Assembly: GCA_028819575.1 (NCBI GenBank) | Contig: JAPPLB010000072.1 | Span: 1 to 58,186, forward strand | DNA length: 58,186 bases | Direction of reading: 5' to 3' | Origin: Bryobacterales bacterium | Lineage (GTDB): Bacteria; Acidobacteriota; Terriglobia; Bryobacterales; UBA6623 | Shown here: in pieces, positions 50,668 to 58,186 of the stretch | Layout: each line of letters opens with the position of its first letter | Position numbering within the stretch: position 1 is the first letter of the stretch | Notes under the pieces: generated by a model | What the model saw: the letters and a program-made list of their open reading frames with translations, nothing else | Database searches by the model: none | What the model was told of the DNA's origin: nothing | Program-made: the position numbers and the translations under genes

Positions 50668-53508
50668 TCATTCGGCGGGCGTTTGCTGCATGTACGCCAG
50701 CAAGTCGGCAATCTGGTTCAGGTCGTACGGGTCCAGCAAGCCTTCCGGCATTGCGGAAACACGAGAAACCCTCCGGTCGCGAATCTGCCCTTTCGGAATC
50801 GCCACCGGGCGCTCCTCTTCCGGCAGCATCATCGTGATCTTGTCCTCGTCTTCTGAAAGGATCAGGCCGTCGAGAATATCATTGCTCGTCGTCTCGATGA
50901 TGTAGGACTGATACTGGTCGGAGATGGTCCGCGACGGCCACAGGATCGCCTCGAGCGTATCTCGGCGATGGAAGCGATTCGCCAGCGTCGTCAAGTCTGG
51001 TCCGTAGTCTTTTCCCTCGTCGCCAAACCGGTGGCAGCGCGAACATTCCTTCTCATAGATTTCCCGTCCGCGTTGCGCCTCGGCTCGTCCGATCATCGGG
51101 CTCAGCAACGTGTGGTCGAAGATTTCCTGCTCGCTAAGTGCGCTGGATCCCTTCTGGCGTGCGAAGACCCGAGCTCGAACGTAGCCCCCCCTGCGGCGGA
51201 GCCCCGCCGCGTCCAGGTCCTCGACCGGCGCGAAGTCGGGAATCTCCCGGTAGGCCATCTCTTTCTCTTGCTCATCGAAGAAGTCGAGCGAAGAATCGAA
51301 CAGCCGATTGATGAACCCGGGGAAGCTTGCCCCGCCTCGCCAGCGGCGCGCTGTGCGAAACCACGAAAGCAGCGTCTGTTTCTGGCTGCTCGTCCAGCCC
51401 TGTTTGATCTCCCGCAGGCAGTACACGTAGTGGATTTGCAATGGCTGGTTCTCATCGCCCTCGGGCATCGCGTCGAAAATGGCCGGGATCGCCGACGGGT
51501 CGCCGGCGTAAGCCATCGTGCGGGCGTACTCGCGATTGAGCCGCTCGTCTTCCGCGGGAAATCGAGAGAGCGCGAGTCGTGAGGCCTGCGAGCGGATTTC
51601 CGGTGCGCATCCCCCGTTCCTCTCCAGACACGCCAGGTGGAAGGCCCTCAGCAGCCGCAGCTCGCCGTCGGCCGAGAGATTCTCACGCCCCAACAGCTCC
51701 AGTGCTCGATCAACGGCGTCCGCACTTTCCGATTCCTGCGCCGCGGTCCGCGTCAGAGCGACCAGCCCTTCCGCGGCGGCCGCAAGGTCTTCTTCCTCGA
51801 GCACGCGCCGCGACCATTCGGCACGGGGAGTGCGCTCGAGAGCGACGCGGCCCGCGTAGCGCACCCATCGGTCCTCGTCGCTGAGCATCGCGTACAGATC
51901 GTCGACGGGAGCGAAGCTCGGCTCGTCCGGCGACAGTCCCATCCGAACCACGGCCTCCGCCGCGCGCCTCTTGACGAGTGGATCGGCATCCTTCAGGCCC
52001 GCGGCGGCGATAGCCTTGGCGCGGTCGCTGCCATGTTGCCCCACAACGTACATGGCCGCCGCCCGCAACCGCGGATCGGAGTCCCCGCTGAGAGCCCGCA
52101 GCAAATCCGCCCGCGCTTTCGCTCCATGCTGCTGAAAGAGCATCAAGGCCTGGATGCGGTCAGGTATTCGATGCGAAGGGCTCAGGGCAATCCTTTGTAG
52201 ATCCTCGTCCCAGCGATCGCCCAGGGCTTCCCTTGTTTTTTCGACGGCAGCCCAGCCCCAACTCGACAGCGGTTGCGGCTGCCGGATAGCGGCCCAGACG
52301 CCCTTCGTCTTCGGCCACGCGGTATTCGCTCGATGGCCCTTGTACGCGACACGGTAGAAGCCGCCGGCCGTACCGCGTCCGCCCGTGGTGAAATAGACCA
52401 TGCCGTCCGGGCCCACTTCGAGGTCCGTCACGTTCAACGGCTCGCCGTAAACGAAGTTGGTGGCATTCTCCACCAGCCGGTACGTCGCGCCCTCACGCGC
52501 CAGGCGCATCGACACGATCCGGCCGCGCGACCAATCGGCCTGCAGAAAAGCGTCAAAATACTCCCCGGGATAAGCGTGGTGGTGGTAGAACTCGACGCCG
52601 ACCGGTGACCCTCGTCCCAGGTCACGCAGCGGCGGCAGGCTGTCGAGATAGTAGGGCGGAAACTTGCCCGACCCCGTTCGCCAACCGTAGTCCCCGCCGG
52701 GAACGACGTGCACCGAGCGCACCTCGCGGTACCACGGCATGTTGACGTCCCACTCCATGTCGCTGTCGAACGTAAACAGCTCGCCTTCCCGGTTGTAGGC
52801 GTGGTTGAACGCATTGCGGAAACCGCCTGCAAGCAGCGAGTACCGCATGCGGTCAAGCCGCAGGCCCGACACCGTCCCTCCCGGCGCCTTGATGCCGACA
52901 GCATGCCCGCGCGCATCCATGTAACGGTCAAGGAGTTGCGATTCCTTGTAGTTCCGCAGGGGCGACCAGGGGTCGATCAGTTCCTCGGGAAGGTGAGCGT
53001 GGTTCCCCAACATGACCGACAGGCGCCCGTCCGGCCCGCGGCGGATGTCGTGCGGCCCATGCTCGCCGATGCTTCCGGTGAAGTCGTGCAGCTTTTCGAA
53101 AGTATCCGCCCTGTCGTCCCCATTGTTGTCTTCGAGCTTGTAGAGTCCGGCTTGCTGGTTCTCGACATCCCTGCCGATGGCGTAGAGCGTGCGGCCGTCG
53201 AACCACATGCCGTGCAGCATTTCGATCTTGTCGCTGAAGGCCTGTTCCGCCTCATAGATGCCGTCATGGTCCTTGTCGAACAGGATGGTCGGGTTTCCCT
53301 GTTCGCGGGAGACGACAGGCCGTCCCAGGCTGTCGAAGGTCAACTGGATGAGCGTCTCGTTTTGCCCTTCCGGCAGCAGCGGCTCGACGACGAATCCCGG
53401 CGGCGCCTGGAAGGGGCCTTCCAGGACCGGCTCCCTTGCACAACCCGTCACGAGAAGACAGAGCGCGACCGCTAATAACCAAAGACGCTTCAAGGTAGTC
53501 CTTCCCAA
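50668..53508 (-). CDS. PVC-type haem-binding, HEAT-repeat membrane dehydrogenase-like lipoprotein
   Basis: A 946-residue lipoprotein (lipobox LLVTGC, residues about 18-23). Domains: an N-terminal six-bladed soluble-dehydrogenase-like propeller (about 35-400; GEHGPHDIRRGPDGRLSVML, GRGSPVGVEFYHHHAYPGEY), HEAT-like helical repeats (about 450-640, HGSDRAKAIAAAGLKDADPL and similar), and a C-terminal cytochrome c domain with CSRCH at residues 822-826 and the likely Met ligand in SAMPEGLLDPYDLNQIADLL. This PVC-type architecture is abundant in Planctomycetota, Verrucomicrobiota and Acidobacteriota. It would oxidise a sugar or alcohol in the periplasm and pass electrons to the haem. It lies upstream of the UbiD gene and downstream of the PQQ-type propeller on the same strand. 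Confidence 0.9.
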   Translation of the reverse strand: MGRTTLKRLWLLAVALCLLVTGCAREPVLEGPFQAPPGFVVEPLLPEGQNETLIQLTFDSLGRPVVSREQGNPTILFDKDHDGIYEAEQAFSDKIEMLHGMWFDGRTLYAIGRDVENQQAGLYKLEDNNGDDRADTFEKLHDFTGSIGEHGPHDIRRGPDGRLSVMLGNHAHLPEELIDPWSPLRNYKESQLLDRYMDARGHAVGIKAPGGTVSGLRLDRMRYSLLAGGFRNAFNHAYNREGELFTFDSDMEWDVNMPWYREVRSVHVVPGGDYGWRTGSGKFPPYYLDSLPPLRDLGRGSPVGVEFYHHHAYPGEYFDAFLQADWSRGRIVSMRLAREGATYRLVENATNFVYGEPLNVTDLEVGPDGMVYFTTGGRGTAGGFYRVAYKGHRANTAWPKTKGVWAAIRQPQPLSSWGWAAVEKTREALGDRWDEDLQRIALSPSHRIPDRIQALMLFQQHGAKARADLLRALSGDSDPRLRAAAMYVVGQHGSDRAKAIAAAGLKDADPLVKRRAAEAVVRMGLSPDEPSFAPVDDLYAMLSDEDRWVRYAGRVALERTPRAEWSRRVLEEEDLAAAAEGLVALTRTAAQESESADAVDRALELLGRENLSADGELRLLRAFHLACLERNGGCAPEIRSQASRLALSRFPAEDERLNREYARTMAYAGDPSAIPAIFDAMPEGDENQPLQIHYVYCLREIKQGWTSSQKQTLLSWFRTARRWRGGASFPGFINRLFDSSLDFFDEQEKEMAYREIPDFAPVEDLDAAGLRRRGGYVRARVFARQKGSSALSEQEIFDHTLLSPMIGRAEAQRGREIYEKECSRCHRFGDEGKDYGPDLTTLANRFHRRDTLEAILWPSRTISDQYQSYIIETTSNDILDGLILSEDEDKITMMLPEEERPVAIPKGQIRDRRVSRVSAMPEGLLDPYDLNQIADLLAYMQQTPAE

Positions 53509-53570
53509 CAGGGATGAAGTCTCAAGTGTACCGCCTCACCGTGGAGTGAAACGTGTCGGGCGGGACTGGG

Positions 53571-55052
53571 TCAGGTTCTCGACAAGTCGTAGCAGGCCAT
53601 CTCGGTTTGGTTGCGCACGATCAGCCGTCCCCCTGCGATCGCATGCGTATTCCAGGTCTTGCCCTTGATGGCGGAAAACCGCGCTACTTCCTGATGGCTT
53701 TCGGGGGTGGCCTTCACAAGAACGACGTCTCCGGCTTCGGTGAGCACGATCAAGTGGCCGCCGGCAAGCAAAACCTGTCCATAACCGTACCGGCCGCCTT
53801 TCCATTTGCGCTCGCCGCTGCGAACATCCACCGCCGCGAGAATGGCTTCGTCCAGGCCGTACACGATGCCTTCGTGAAGAACCGAGCTGTTGAACTTGTT
53901 TTTCATGGTGTTGTTCTTCCAGACCTGCTCGGCGCGCAGGCCGTCGCCGTCGGCAACGATCTTCACGAGTGCCGCGCCCGTGCCATATCCCGACGAGACG
54001 AATACGTGCTCGTCGTCGACGATCAAGGGCTGCGAACAGTTCGCGTCGTAGGATGTCCTCCAGGGGTAGTCCCATAGCAGCGAGCCGTCCTCCGGGTCGA
54101 TCGCCAACAGGCGCGGCGCGCTGACCAGAACGATCTGTCGGCGGCCGGCCAGTGTCGCCAGCATCGGCGACGTGTATGCCTGCTTGTCGTTCAGCGAAGC
54201 CCAGATCGGGGCTCCGGTTTCCTTGTCGTAGGCGACGATCGACTTGCCCCGGGTCCCGCCCGGCAGCACGATCAGCTTGTCATCCAATACGAGTGGAGCG
54301 CCCGACATCGCCCAGGTCAGGTTCTTCGCTCCGTTTTCCGAAAGGATGTTCCTGCGCCAGATCACTTCGCCCGTCGCCGCTTGCAAGGCGCGCAGTTCTC
54401 CTGTGCCTCCCAGGGCGTAGACTTTGCCGTCGTGCCAGGTCGGGGTCGCCCGTGGTCCGGGTCCGCCCATCGATTCCCGGAAATGAGCTTTCCAGCCGTT
54501 TTTCCACAACTCCTCGCCCGTGTCGAAGTCGTAGGCCGCCGCGACCTCTTCATCGCGGCGCTGTTCGATGGTGAAAACCTTCCCTTCGGCGACAACGACG
54601 GACGCATATCCGCCGCCCACCTTCTGCCGCCAGATCTCGGGCAACCCGTCGGAAGGCCAGTCCGTCCGAATCGCGCTTGCGGTGTACTCGCCGTCGCGGC
54701 TCGGTCCTCGGTAGTCGGTCCACGAGGCGTCGCTCGGCCCGGCCGGCGGCCGGCTCGCCGCCTGCACCGTCCCTTCATCCCCGCCCGAGCGCGCCGCTTC
54801 GATGGCGTCGAAGTGCGAATCGGGATCATGGAAGGTGAAGATCGGCGCAAGGCCGTTGCCGGCCAACTCGATGCGCAGGCCGTAGAACAGGAACAGTTGT
54901 GCCGCGAAAAGCGCCGCCAACCCCGCCGAGAAAGTCAGCTTGCGCAACACTCCTTCCTTCGACCACAGCCACATCAGAACGAAACCCAGCGGAGGAAAGA
55001 TCAGGCAGGAAAGCAGAAAGAAGAACTTCGATCGGTGCGGGGGAATCGCCAT
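53571..55052 (-). CDS. Membrane-anchored PQQ-type beta-propeller protein
   Basis: A 493-residue protein with two N-terminal transmembrane helices (FFFLLSCLIFPPLGFVLMWL and FSAGLAALFAAQLFLFYGL) and a large eight-bladed PQQ-like propeller. Blade motifs repeat, for example AYDFDTGEELWKNGWKAHF, ALQAATGEVIWRRNI, AYDKETGAPIWASL, AIDPEDGSLLWDYPW and AVDVRSGERKWKGG. The early SWTDYRGPSRDGEYTASAIR is typical of outer-membrane-assembly or Planctomycete-type PQQ proteins. No catalytic PQQ-dehydrogenase residues or CxxCH are evident, so a structural or binding role is as likely as oxidation. ATG 55052 is the start; the frame runs to 55349 without a better one. Confidence 0.88.
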   Translation of the reverse strand: MAIPPHRSKFFFLLSCLIFPPLGFVLMWLWSKEGVLRKLTFSAGLAALFAAQLFLFYGLRIELAGNGLAPIFTFHDPDSHFDAIEAARSGGDEGTVQAASRPPAGPSDASWTDYRGPSRDGEYTASAIRTDWPSDGLPEIWRQKVGGGYASVVVAEGKVFTIEQRRDEEVAAAYDFDTGEELWKNGWKAHFRESMGGPGPRATPTWHDGKVYALGGTGELRALQAATGEVIWRRNILSENGAKNLTWAMSGAPLVLDDKLIVLPGGTRGKSIVAYDKETGAPIWASLNDKQAYTSPMLATLAGRRQIVLVSAPRLLAIDPEDGSLLWDYPWRTSYDANCSQPLIVDDEHVFVSSGYGTGAALVKIVADGDGLRAEQVWKNNTMKNKFNSSVLHEGIVYGLDEAILAAVDVRSGERKWKGGRYGYGQVLLAGGHLIVLTEAGDVVLVKATPESHQEVARFSAIKGKTWNTHAIAGGRLIVRNQTEMACYDLSRT

Positions 55053-55183
55053 GAGTTCATTCTCTCCCACCGGCCCCGCCCCGACAAGGCATCGCTGCGG
55101 CGACAGACAGCTTGCTTTGCGGAGACGTCGTCGATCAAATAGCAGCAGCCGTCGACAGATGGCGCCGGGGCCCGAGGCGAAGA

Positions 55184-56227
55184 CTAGCGCGGATGCATCC
55201 TGAGCACGGGCCCCATGTCGTAAGTGGGGGGCTTGCGGTTTGCGATCAACTCTTTCTGTTCCGAGAGCGCGCTGACCAGTAGCGGCATCCCGATCGTCGC
55301 GTCGCAGTGGCAGTTCACCATCTGGGCACCCTTCGCCAGCTTGCCCCAACTCTGCGATTCCTCGAAGGTGCAGCCGGACAGACCGCCCCAGTGTGGAGCA
55401 TCGGTAACGACCTGAATCCCATAGCGGTGGCCCGACTTGCTCCGGTTCATCAAGATGGCCACGACTTCCGTCTGTTGGACGTAGTTCTTCGGCGTGCCGC
55501 CGCCGAAATAGATGACACCGGTCACTTTCGAGTCGGCGACGACGTTGGTGATCTCGAGGACATCCCCCATCACGTCGAACATCAGGCGGTTCTCGCCCCG
55601 GTGCCGGCTCTCGGCGACGCCGATGCCGATCGAGCTGTCACCGATCGCCGGGCAGAAAAGCGGCAGGCCGGTCTTGGCCGCGGTGGTGACGATGCCGTCC
55701 TGCCGGCAGTCCTTGCCCACTTCCCGGCCCAGCAGGTAGAGAAACTCGCGCGTGGTGTAGGGGCGAGCCTGATCCAGGCGGGCCGCGAAGCTGCCGATCC
55801 AGAGATCGTGCTCCCGGAAACGGACCTCGTCCGCCAGGATGTCGTACATCCGGTCGACCATGTGGTCGCCGAGGTTCTCGTCGTCCATCTCCGGATCGCC
55901 CAGGTAATGATGAAACCCCTTGCTCTCGTGGATATCGTGGAAGAAATTCGCGCCGGTCGAGGCGAGAACGTCAATCAGGCGATTCTCGATCATGAACTTG
56001 ACCGCCTCGCGCATGCCGGCGGGCACCATCGCTCCCGACATGCCCATCAGGATGGTGCATTCGGGGTCGGCCAGCATCTGCTTCCATACGTCGAACGCAC
56101 GGCCCAGTTGACGGCCCTGGAAGCCGATGTAGCGCATCTTTTCCAGGATGGCCGAGGCGGACGTGGAGCCGTCGATCGGGAAAGGGCGCGTCGGTTCGGA
56201 CAGAAGCTCTTCCTTGGAATGTCTCAT
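55184..56227 (-). CDS. Deoxyhypusine synthase family protein (bacterial)
   Basis: A 347-residue NAD-binding protein of the deoxyhypusine synthase family. The opening SKEELLSEPTRPFPIDGSTS and MRYIGFQGRQLGRAFDVW, TILMGMSGAMVPAGMREAVK, DVLASTGANFFHDIHESKG, CPAIGDSSIGIGVA and IYFGGGTPKNYVQQ are all typical. Catalytic Lys296 lies in SWGKLAKGAQMVNCHCDATI. In eukaryotes the enzyme builds deoxyhypusine on eIF5A, which bacteria lack; bacterial members are thought to make homospermidine or related polyamines, but the substrate here is unknown. The frame is open to 56398; ATG 56227 or 56257 are both possible. It heads the long minus-strand run of redox genes. Confidence 0.9.
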   Translation of the reverse strand: MRHSKEELLSEPTRPFPIDGSTSASAILEKMRYIGFQGRQLGRAFDVWKQMLADPECTILMGMSGAMVPAGMREAVKFMIENRLIDVLASTGANFFHDIHESKGFHHYLGDPEMDDENLGDHMVDRMYDILADEVRFREHDLWIGSFAARLDQARPYTTREFLYLLGREVGKDCRQDGIVTTAAKTGLPLFCPAIGDSSIGIGVAESRHRGENRLMFDVMGDVLEITNVVADSKVTGVIYFGGGTPKNYVQQTEVVAILMNRSKSGHRYGIQVVTDAPHWGGLSGCTFEESQSWGKLAKGAQMVNCHCDATIGMPLLVSALSEQKELIANRKPPTYDMGPVLRMHPR

Positions 56228-56346
56228 CCTTGTCACTGTCCGCAAAAAGGTGGTCATGATAACAGACTGCTTGTTTGGCTTGCGCGAGAAGAAATGGCCC
56301 CGGACAATGAGAGAACGCCAGGGACGGTTTGCTGTCCGGGATACCC

Positions 56347-56973
56347 ATGACCAATACCTCCAGCCAGCCCCTTGCGTTCGACGACATCGCCTTGGCAACC
56401 GAGGCCAAGCAGGGAGACAAGGGTGCGTTCACGGAGTTGGTGAACCGCTATGCGCAACGCGTCTTCCGTGTGGCGCGCCACATCACCAAGAACGATCAGG
56501 ACGCCGAAGACGTGTTGCAAGACACGTTCCTGAAGGCGTACTCCCGCCTCGGGCAGTTCGAGGGGAATGCGAAGTTCTACACCTGGATCGTGCGGGTCGC
56601 GGTCAACGAAGCGCTGATGCGGATGAGGCGCGGAAAGAACCGTGTGACGGTCTCGCTCGACCAGGAGCTGGAAACCAGCGACGGCGCCATCCAACGGGAG
56701 TTGCCGGCGGAAACCGAAAGCCCCGAGGAGAGCCTGAGCCGCACGGAGTTGCGGGAAAGCTTGACGCAGGCGATTGACAGCCTGTCGGAAACCTATCGCC
56801 CGGTGTTCGTATTGCGCGATGTCGAGGGTCTGTCGACTGAGGAAACGGCGGAGATGTTGAACCTCTCGCTCCCGGCCGTGAAATCCCGCCTGCTGCGGGC
56901 CCGGTTGCAGCTCAGGCAGAAGTTGCGAAGGTTCCTGAAGAAAGATGATCGGCAAGAAGAAAATCACGTGTAA
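56347..56973 (+). CDS. ECF sigma factor (RpoE-like)
   Basis: A 208-residue extracytoplasmic-function sigma-70 factor. Region 2 has AFTELVNRYAQRVFRVARHI and DQDAEDVLQDTFLKAYSRLG (the -10-reading helices). An acidic linker follows, then region 4 in SETYRPVFVLRDVEGLSTEE and MLNLSLPAVKSRLLRARLQL. It is co-transcribed with a zinc-finger anti-sigma factor that begins 29 bases before its stop. ATG 56347 is taken as the start. Together they probably answer an envelope or redox stress, but the regulon cannot be read from the window. Confidence 0.93.
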   Translation: MTNTSSQPLAFDDIALATEAKQGDKGAFTELVNRYAQRVFRVARHITKNDQDAEDVLQDTFLKAYSRLGQFEGNAKFYTWIVRVAVNEALMRMRRGKNRVTVSLDQELETSDGAIQRELPAETESPEESLSRTELRESLTQAIDSLSETYRPVFVLRDVEGLSTEETAEMLNLSLPAVKSRLLRARLQLRQKLRRFLKKDDRQEENHV

Positions 56974-57193
56974 GGATTTCCTCGATCACGTGTCGGACTA
57001 TGTCGATGGGGCGATGGCGCCGGATCTGCGCGCCCAGCTCGAAGCCCATCTGACCAACTGCCCGGACTGCTGGGTGGAGTTCGACGAAACGAAGATGACG
57101 GTCGAAATCTTCCAGAACGTCGAATGCCACCCGCTTCCAAACGATGTCCACGACAGGCTCATGGCGACCCTCGAAAAACACTGGAACCGCTAG
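56945..57193 (+). CDS. Zinc-finger anti-sigma factor (ZAS type)
   Basis: An 82-residue cytoplasmic anti-sigma factor. The zinc-binding H-x-x-x-C-x-x-C is HLTNCPDC, with Cys9 as the further ligand; the N-terminal helix KDFLDHVSDYVDGAM is typical of zf-HC2/ZAS proteins. Unlike membrane-bound anti-sigmas it ends without a transmembrane segment, so it is a soluble regulator, perhaps redox- or zinc-sensitive. It overlaps the sigma gene by 29 bases, implying tight translational coupling. Confidence 0.85.
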   Translation: MIGKKKITCKDFLDHVSDYVDGAMAPDLRAQLEAHLTNCPDCWVEFDETKMTVEIFQNVECHPLPNDVHDRLMATLEKHWNR

Positions 57194-57383
57194 CGGCGAT
57201 CCTGGGGGAGTCGACTCCCCGTTCCGCGAAACCATCCACGCACTTCAACGTAACCAACTTCGAGGGGACCGGGTCTAAAGGTGTTGGAGGAACCCTACGG
57301 GGACGGTTCCTGTTGTTGGGAGCCGCTGACACGCTCGACCATTGCCCAATACGCAAGAGCGCTCGAATCGGAGGTCAATCGCT

Positions 57384-58058
57384 ATGCCGCTGGGGGCCGT
57401 TCAACCCATCGCTGTCTGGCCCGACTGGGAAGACCCGCTCGATATCCTGCCTCACCGTAAACCGCAGGATTTCTTGAAAGAAGAAACCATCTACACTCCC
57501 GGAGACCTGGCGCGAAGCCTGTACCTTGTTGTCGACGGGATGGTGAAAGTCAGCCGCATCTCTCACTCCGGCCGAGAGACGGTGCTCGACTTCTGCGGCC
57601 GCGACACCTTCTTCGGCGAATCCTGCCTGCTCGTTCAGTCCTGTCGGGGCGAGATGGCGGTCGCGCAGGATGACTCTTCGATCATGGAGTGGAGCGCATC
57701 GGATCTGTACGAAATCACGCAGCGCTTGCCGGCGCTCGGGCCCTCCTTGCTGGGAATGATGGCCCGCAAGCTGCGCGATGCCGAGGACCGCGTCGAGAGC
57801 CTTGCGACGGATCAGATTCCACAGCGTTTGGTCAAGGTGGTCCTGCGCCTTGCGGATTCGTTCGGCGAGCCGCTCAGTGGGAGCAAGATTCGTCTCAAGC
57901 CGGTGACGCACGAGCTTCTCGCGAGGCACGTGGGCACCTCGCGGGAGATCATTACCCAGCACATGAGTCAGTTGCGGCGCAAGGGTCTGTTGACATACGA
58001 CCGTTCCGGGATGGAATTCGACCCGCATCACCTGCGGCAGGTGCTGTTGAACAACTGA
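57384..58058 (+). CDS. Crp/Fnr family transcriptional regulator
   Basis: A 224-residue regulator: N-terminal cyclic-nucleotide-binding-like beta-barrel (about 30-120, with GDLARSLYLVVDGMVKVSRI and GRDTFFGESCLL), a dimerisation helix (LLGMMARKLRDAEDRVESLA), and a C-terminal helix-turn-helix (THELLARHVGTSREIITQHM, then the wing LRRKGLLTYDRSGMEF). The conserved N-terminal Cys cluster of FNR is absent, and the cAMP-phosphate Arg pattern of CRP is not clear, so the effector is unknown. ATG 57384 has GGAGGT 8 bases upstream and is preferred to TTG 57342. Confidence 0.9.
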   Translation: MPLGAVQPIAVWPDWEDPLDILPHRKPQDFLKEETIYTPGDLARSLYLVVDGMVKVSRISHSGRETVLDFCGRDTFFGESCLLVQSCRGEMAVAQDDSSIMEWSASDLYEITQRLPALGPSLLGMMARKLRDAEDRVESLATDQIPQRLVKVVLRLADSFGEPLSGSKIRLKPVTHELLARHVGTSREIITQHMSQLRRKGLLTYDRSGMEFDPHHLRQVLLNN

Positions 58059-58134
58059 CCGCGGTGACGGCCTCTCAAGGAGTGTCGCCGATTCGAAGCT
58101 GGAAAGCGAGGAATAGAAGAGGTCAACAGGGGTC

Positions 58135-58186
58135 TAGCCTGCATTTCTCACCACCCGACGGTCGAAGCACGCGATACGACCGCCAG
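58135..58186 (-). repeat. Dispersed palindromic element, copy F (cut by window end)
   Basis: The first 52 bases of another copy, from TAGCCTGCATTTCTCACCAC through GACGGTCGAAGCAC to the CGCCAG at the inner end of the arm, in the same orientation as copies A and B. The window stops at about the arm's inner limit, mirroring copy A at the other end. It starts 77 bases after the Crp/Fnr gene, not on a stop codon. Confidence 0.9.

Overview
This 58.2 kb window is bacterial chromosomal DNA with a moderately high G+C content by eye. It carries core genes on both strands (mnmG-rsmG-parA-parB, ruvC, yebC, purD, thiE, cysK, comEC). These sit among accessory genes for sugar-acid and glycan breakdown and for redox chemistry: DUF1080, two sialidase-like proteins, a ceramidase-type hydrolase, Gfo/Idh/MocA oxidoreductases, a PVC-type cytochrome/HEAT lipoprotein and a PQQ-type beta-propeller. 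Together with a probable selenoprotein, this mix best fits a Bryobacterales/Solibacter-like Acidobacteriota. That placement is inference from gene content; no rRNA or tRNA was recognised. Both window ends lie inside copies of the same dispersed repeat, so the window looks like a whole contig that broke at a repeat.

Layout. 0-1.1 kb: repeat copies A and B around a DUF2442/DUF4160 pair. 1.1-6.3 kb (+): TAT-exported aldo/keto reductase, thiE, DUF1080 protein, bactofilin-like membrane protein, sialidase. 6.5-10.5 kb (-): comEC and a ceramidase-family hydrolase. 10.6-12.7 kb (+): GAF protein and a UxaA/GarD dehydratase, with repeat copy C starting at its stop codon. 13.1-15.4 kb (-): Gfo/Idh/MocA and purD. 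15.5-19.8 kb (+): mnmG, rsmG with a parS site at its 3' end, parA, parB. 19.8-21.8 kb (-): yebC-ruvC-secreted protein. 22-27.5 kb: c-type cytochrome, then a glucarate catabolic block (gudD, kdgD, oxidoreductase, divergent MFS transporter). 27.7-32.5 kb (+): ThDP enzyme, YugP-type protease, prolyl oligopeptidase. 32.5-36.3 kb: RRM protein, BNR protein, CocE-type hydrolase. 36.5-41.1 kb (-): a three-subunit molybdenum hydroxylase with its own MoaD-like protein, and sixA. 41.2-44.4 kb: mobC remnant, truncated repeat D, a 55-residue zinc-ribbon protein, an Rrf2 regulator with a palindromic operator, cysteine synthase, zinc alcohol dehydrogenase, and repeat copy E at its stop codon. 44.5-56.2 kb (-): a long run of FtsX-type permease, redoxin selenoprotein, UbiD decarboxylase, haem/HEAT lipoprotein, PQQ-type propeller and deoxyhypusine-synthase homologue. 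56.3-58.1 kb (+): ECF sigma factor, zinc-finger anti-sigma factor, Crp/Fnr regulator, then repeat copy F.

Two observations stand out. First, the redoxin gene at 47985-49067 (-) has an in-frame TGA exactly where its CxxC motif should begin. A bacterial-SECIS-like hairpin with a GGUCG loop follows, so it most likely encodes a UxxC selenoprotein. Second, a 183 bp element with near-perfect 20 bp terminal inverted repeats and conserved internal hairpins occurs six times, counting one truncated copy and two cut by the window ends. In all three copies of one orientation, its first three bases are the stop codon (TGA, TAA, TAG) of the upstream reading frame.
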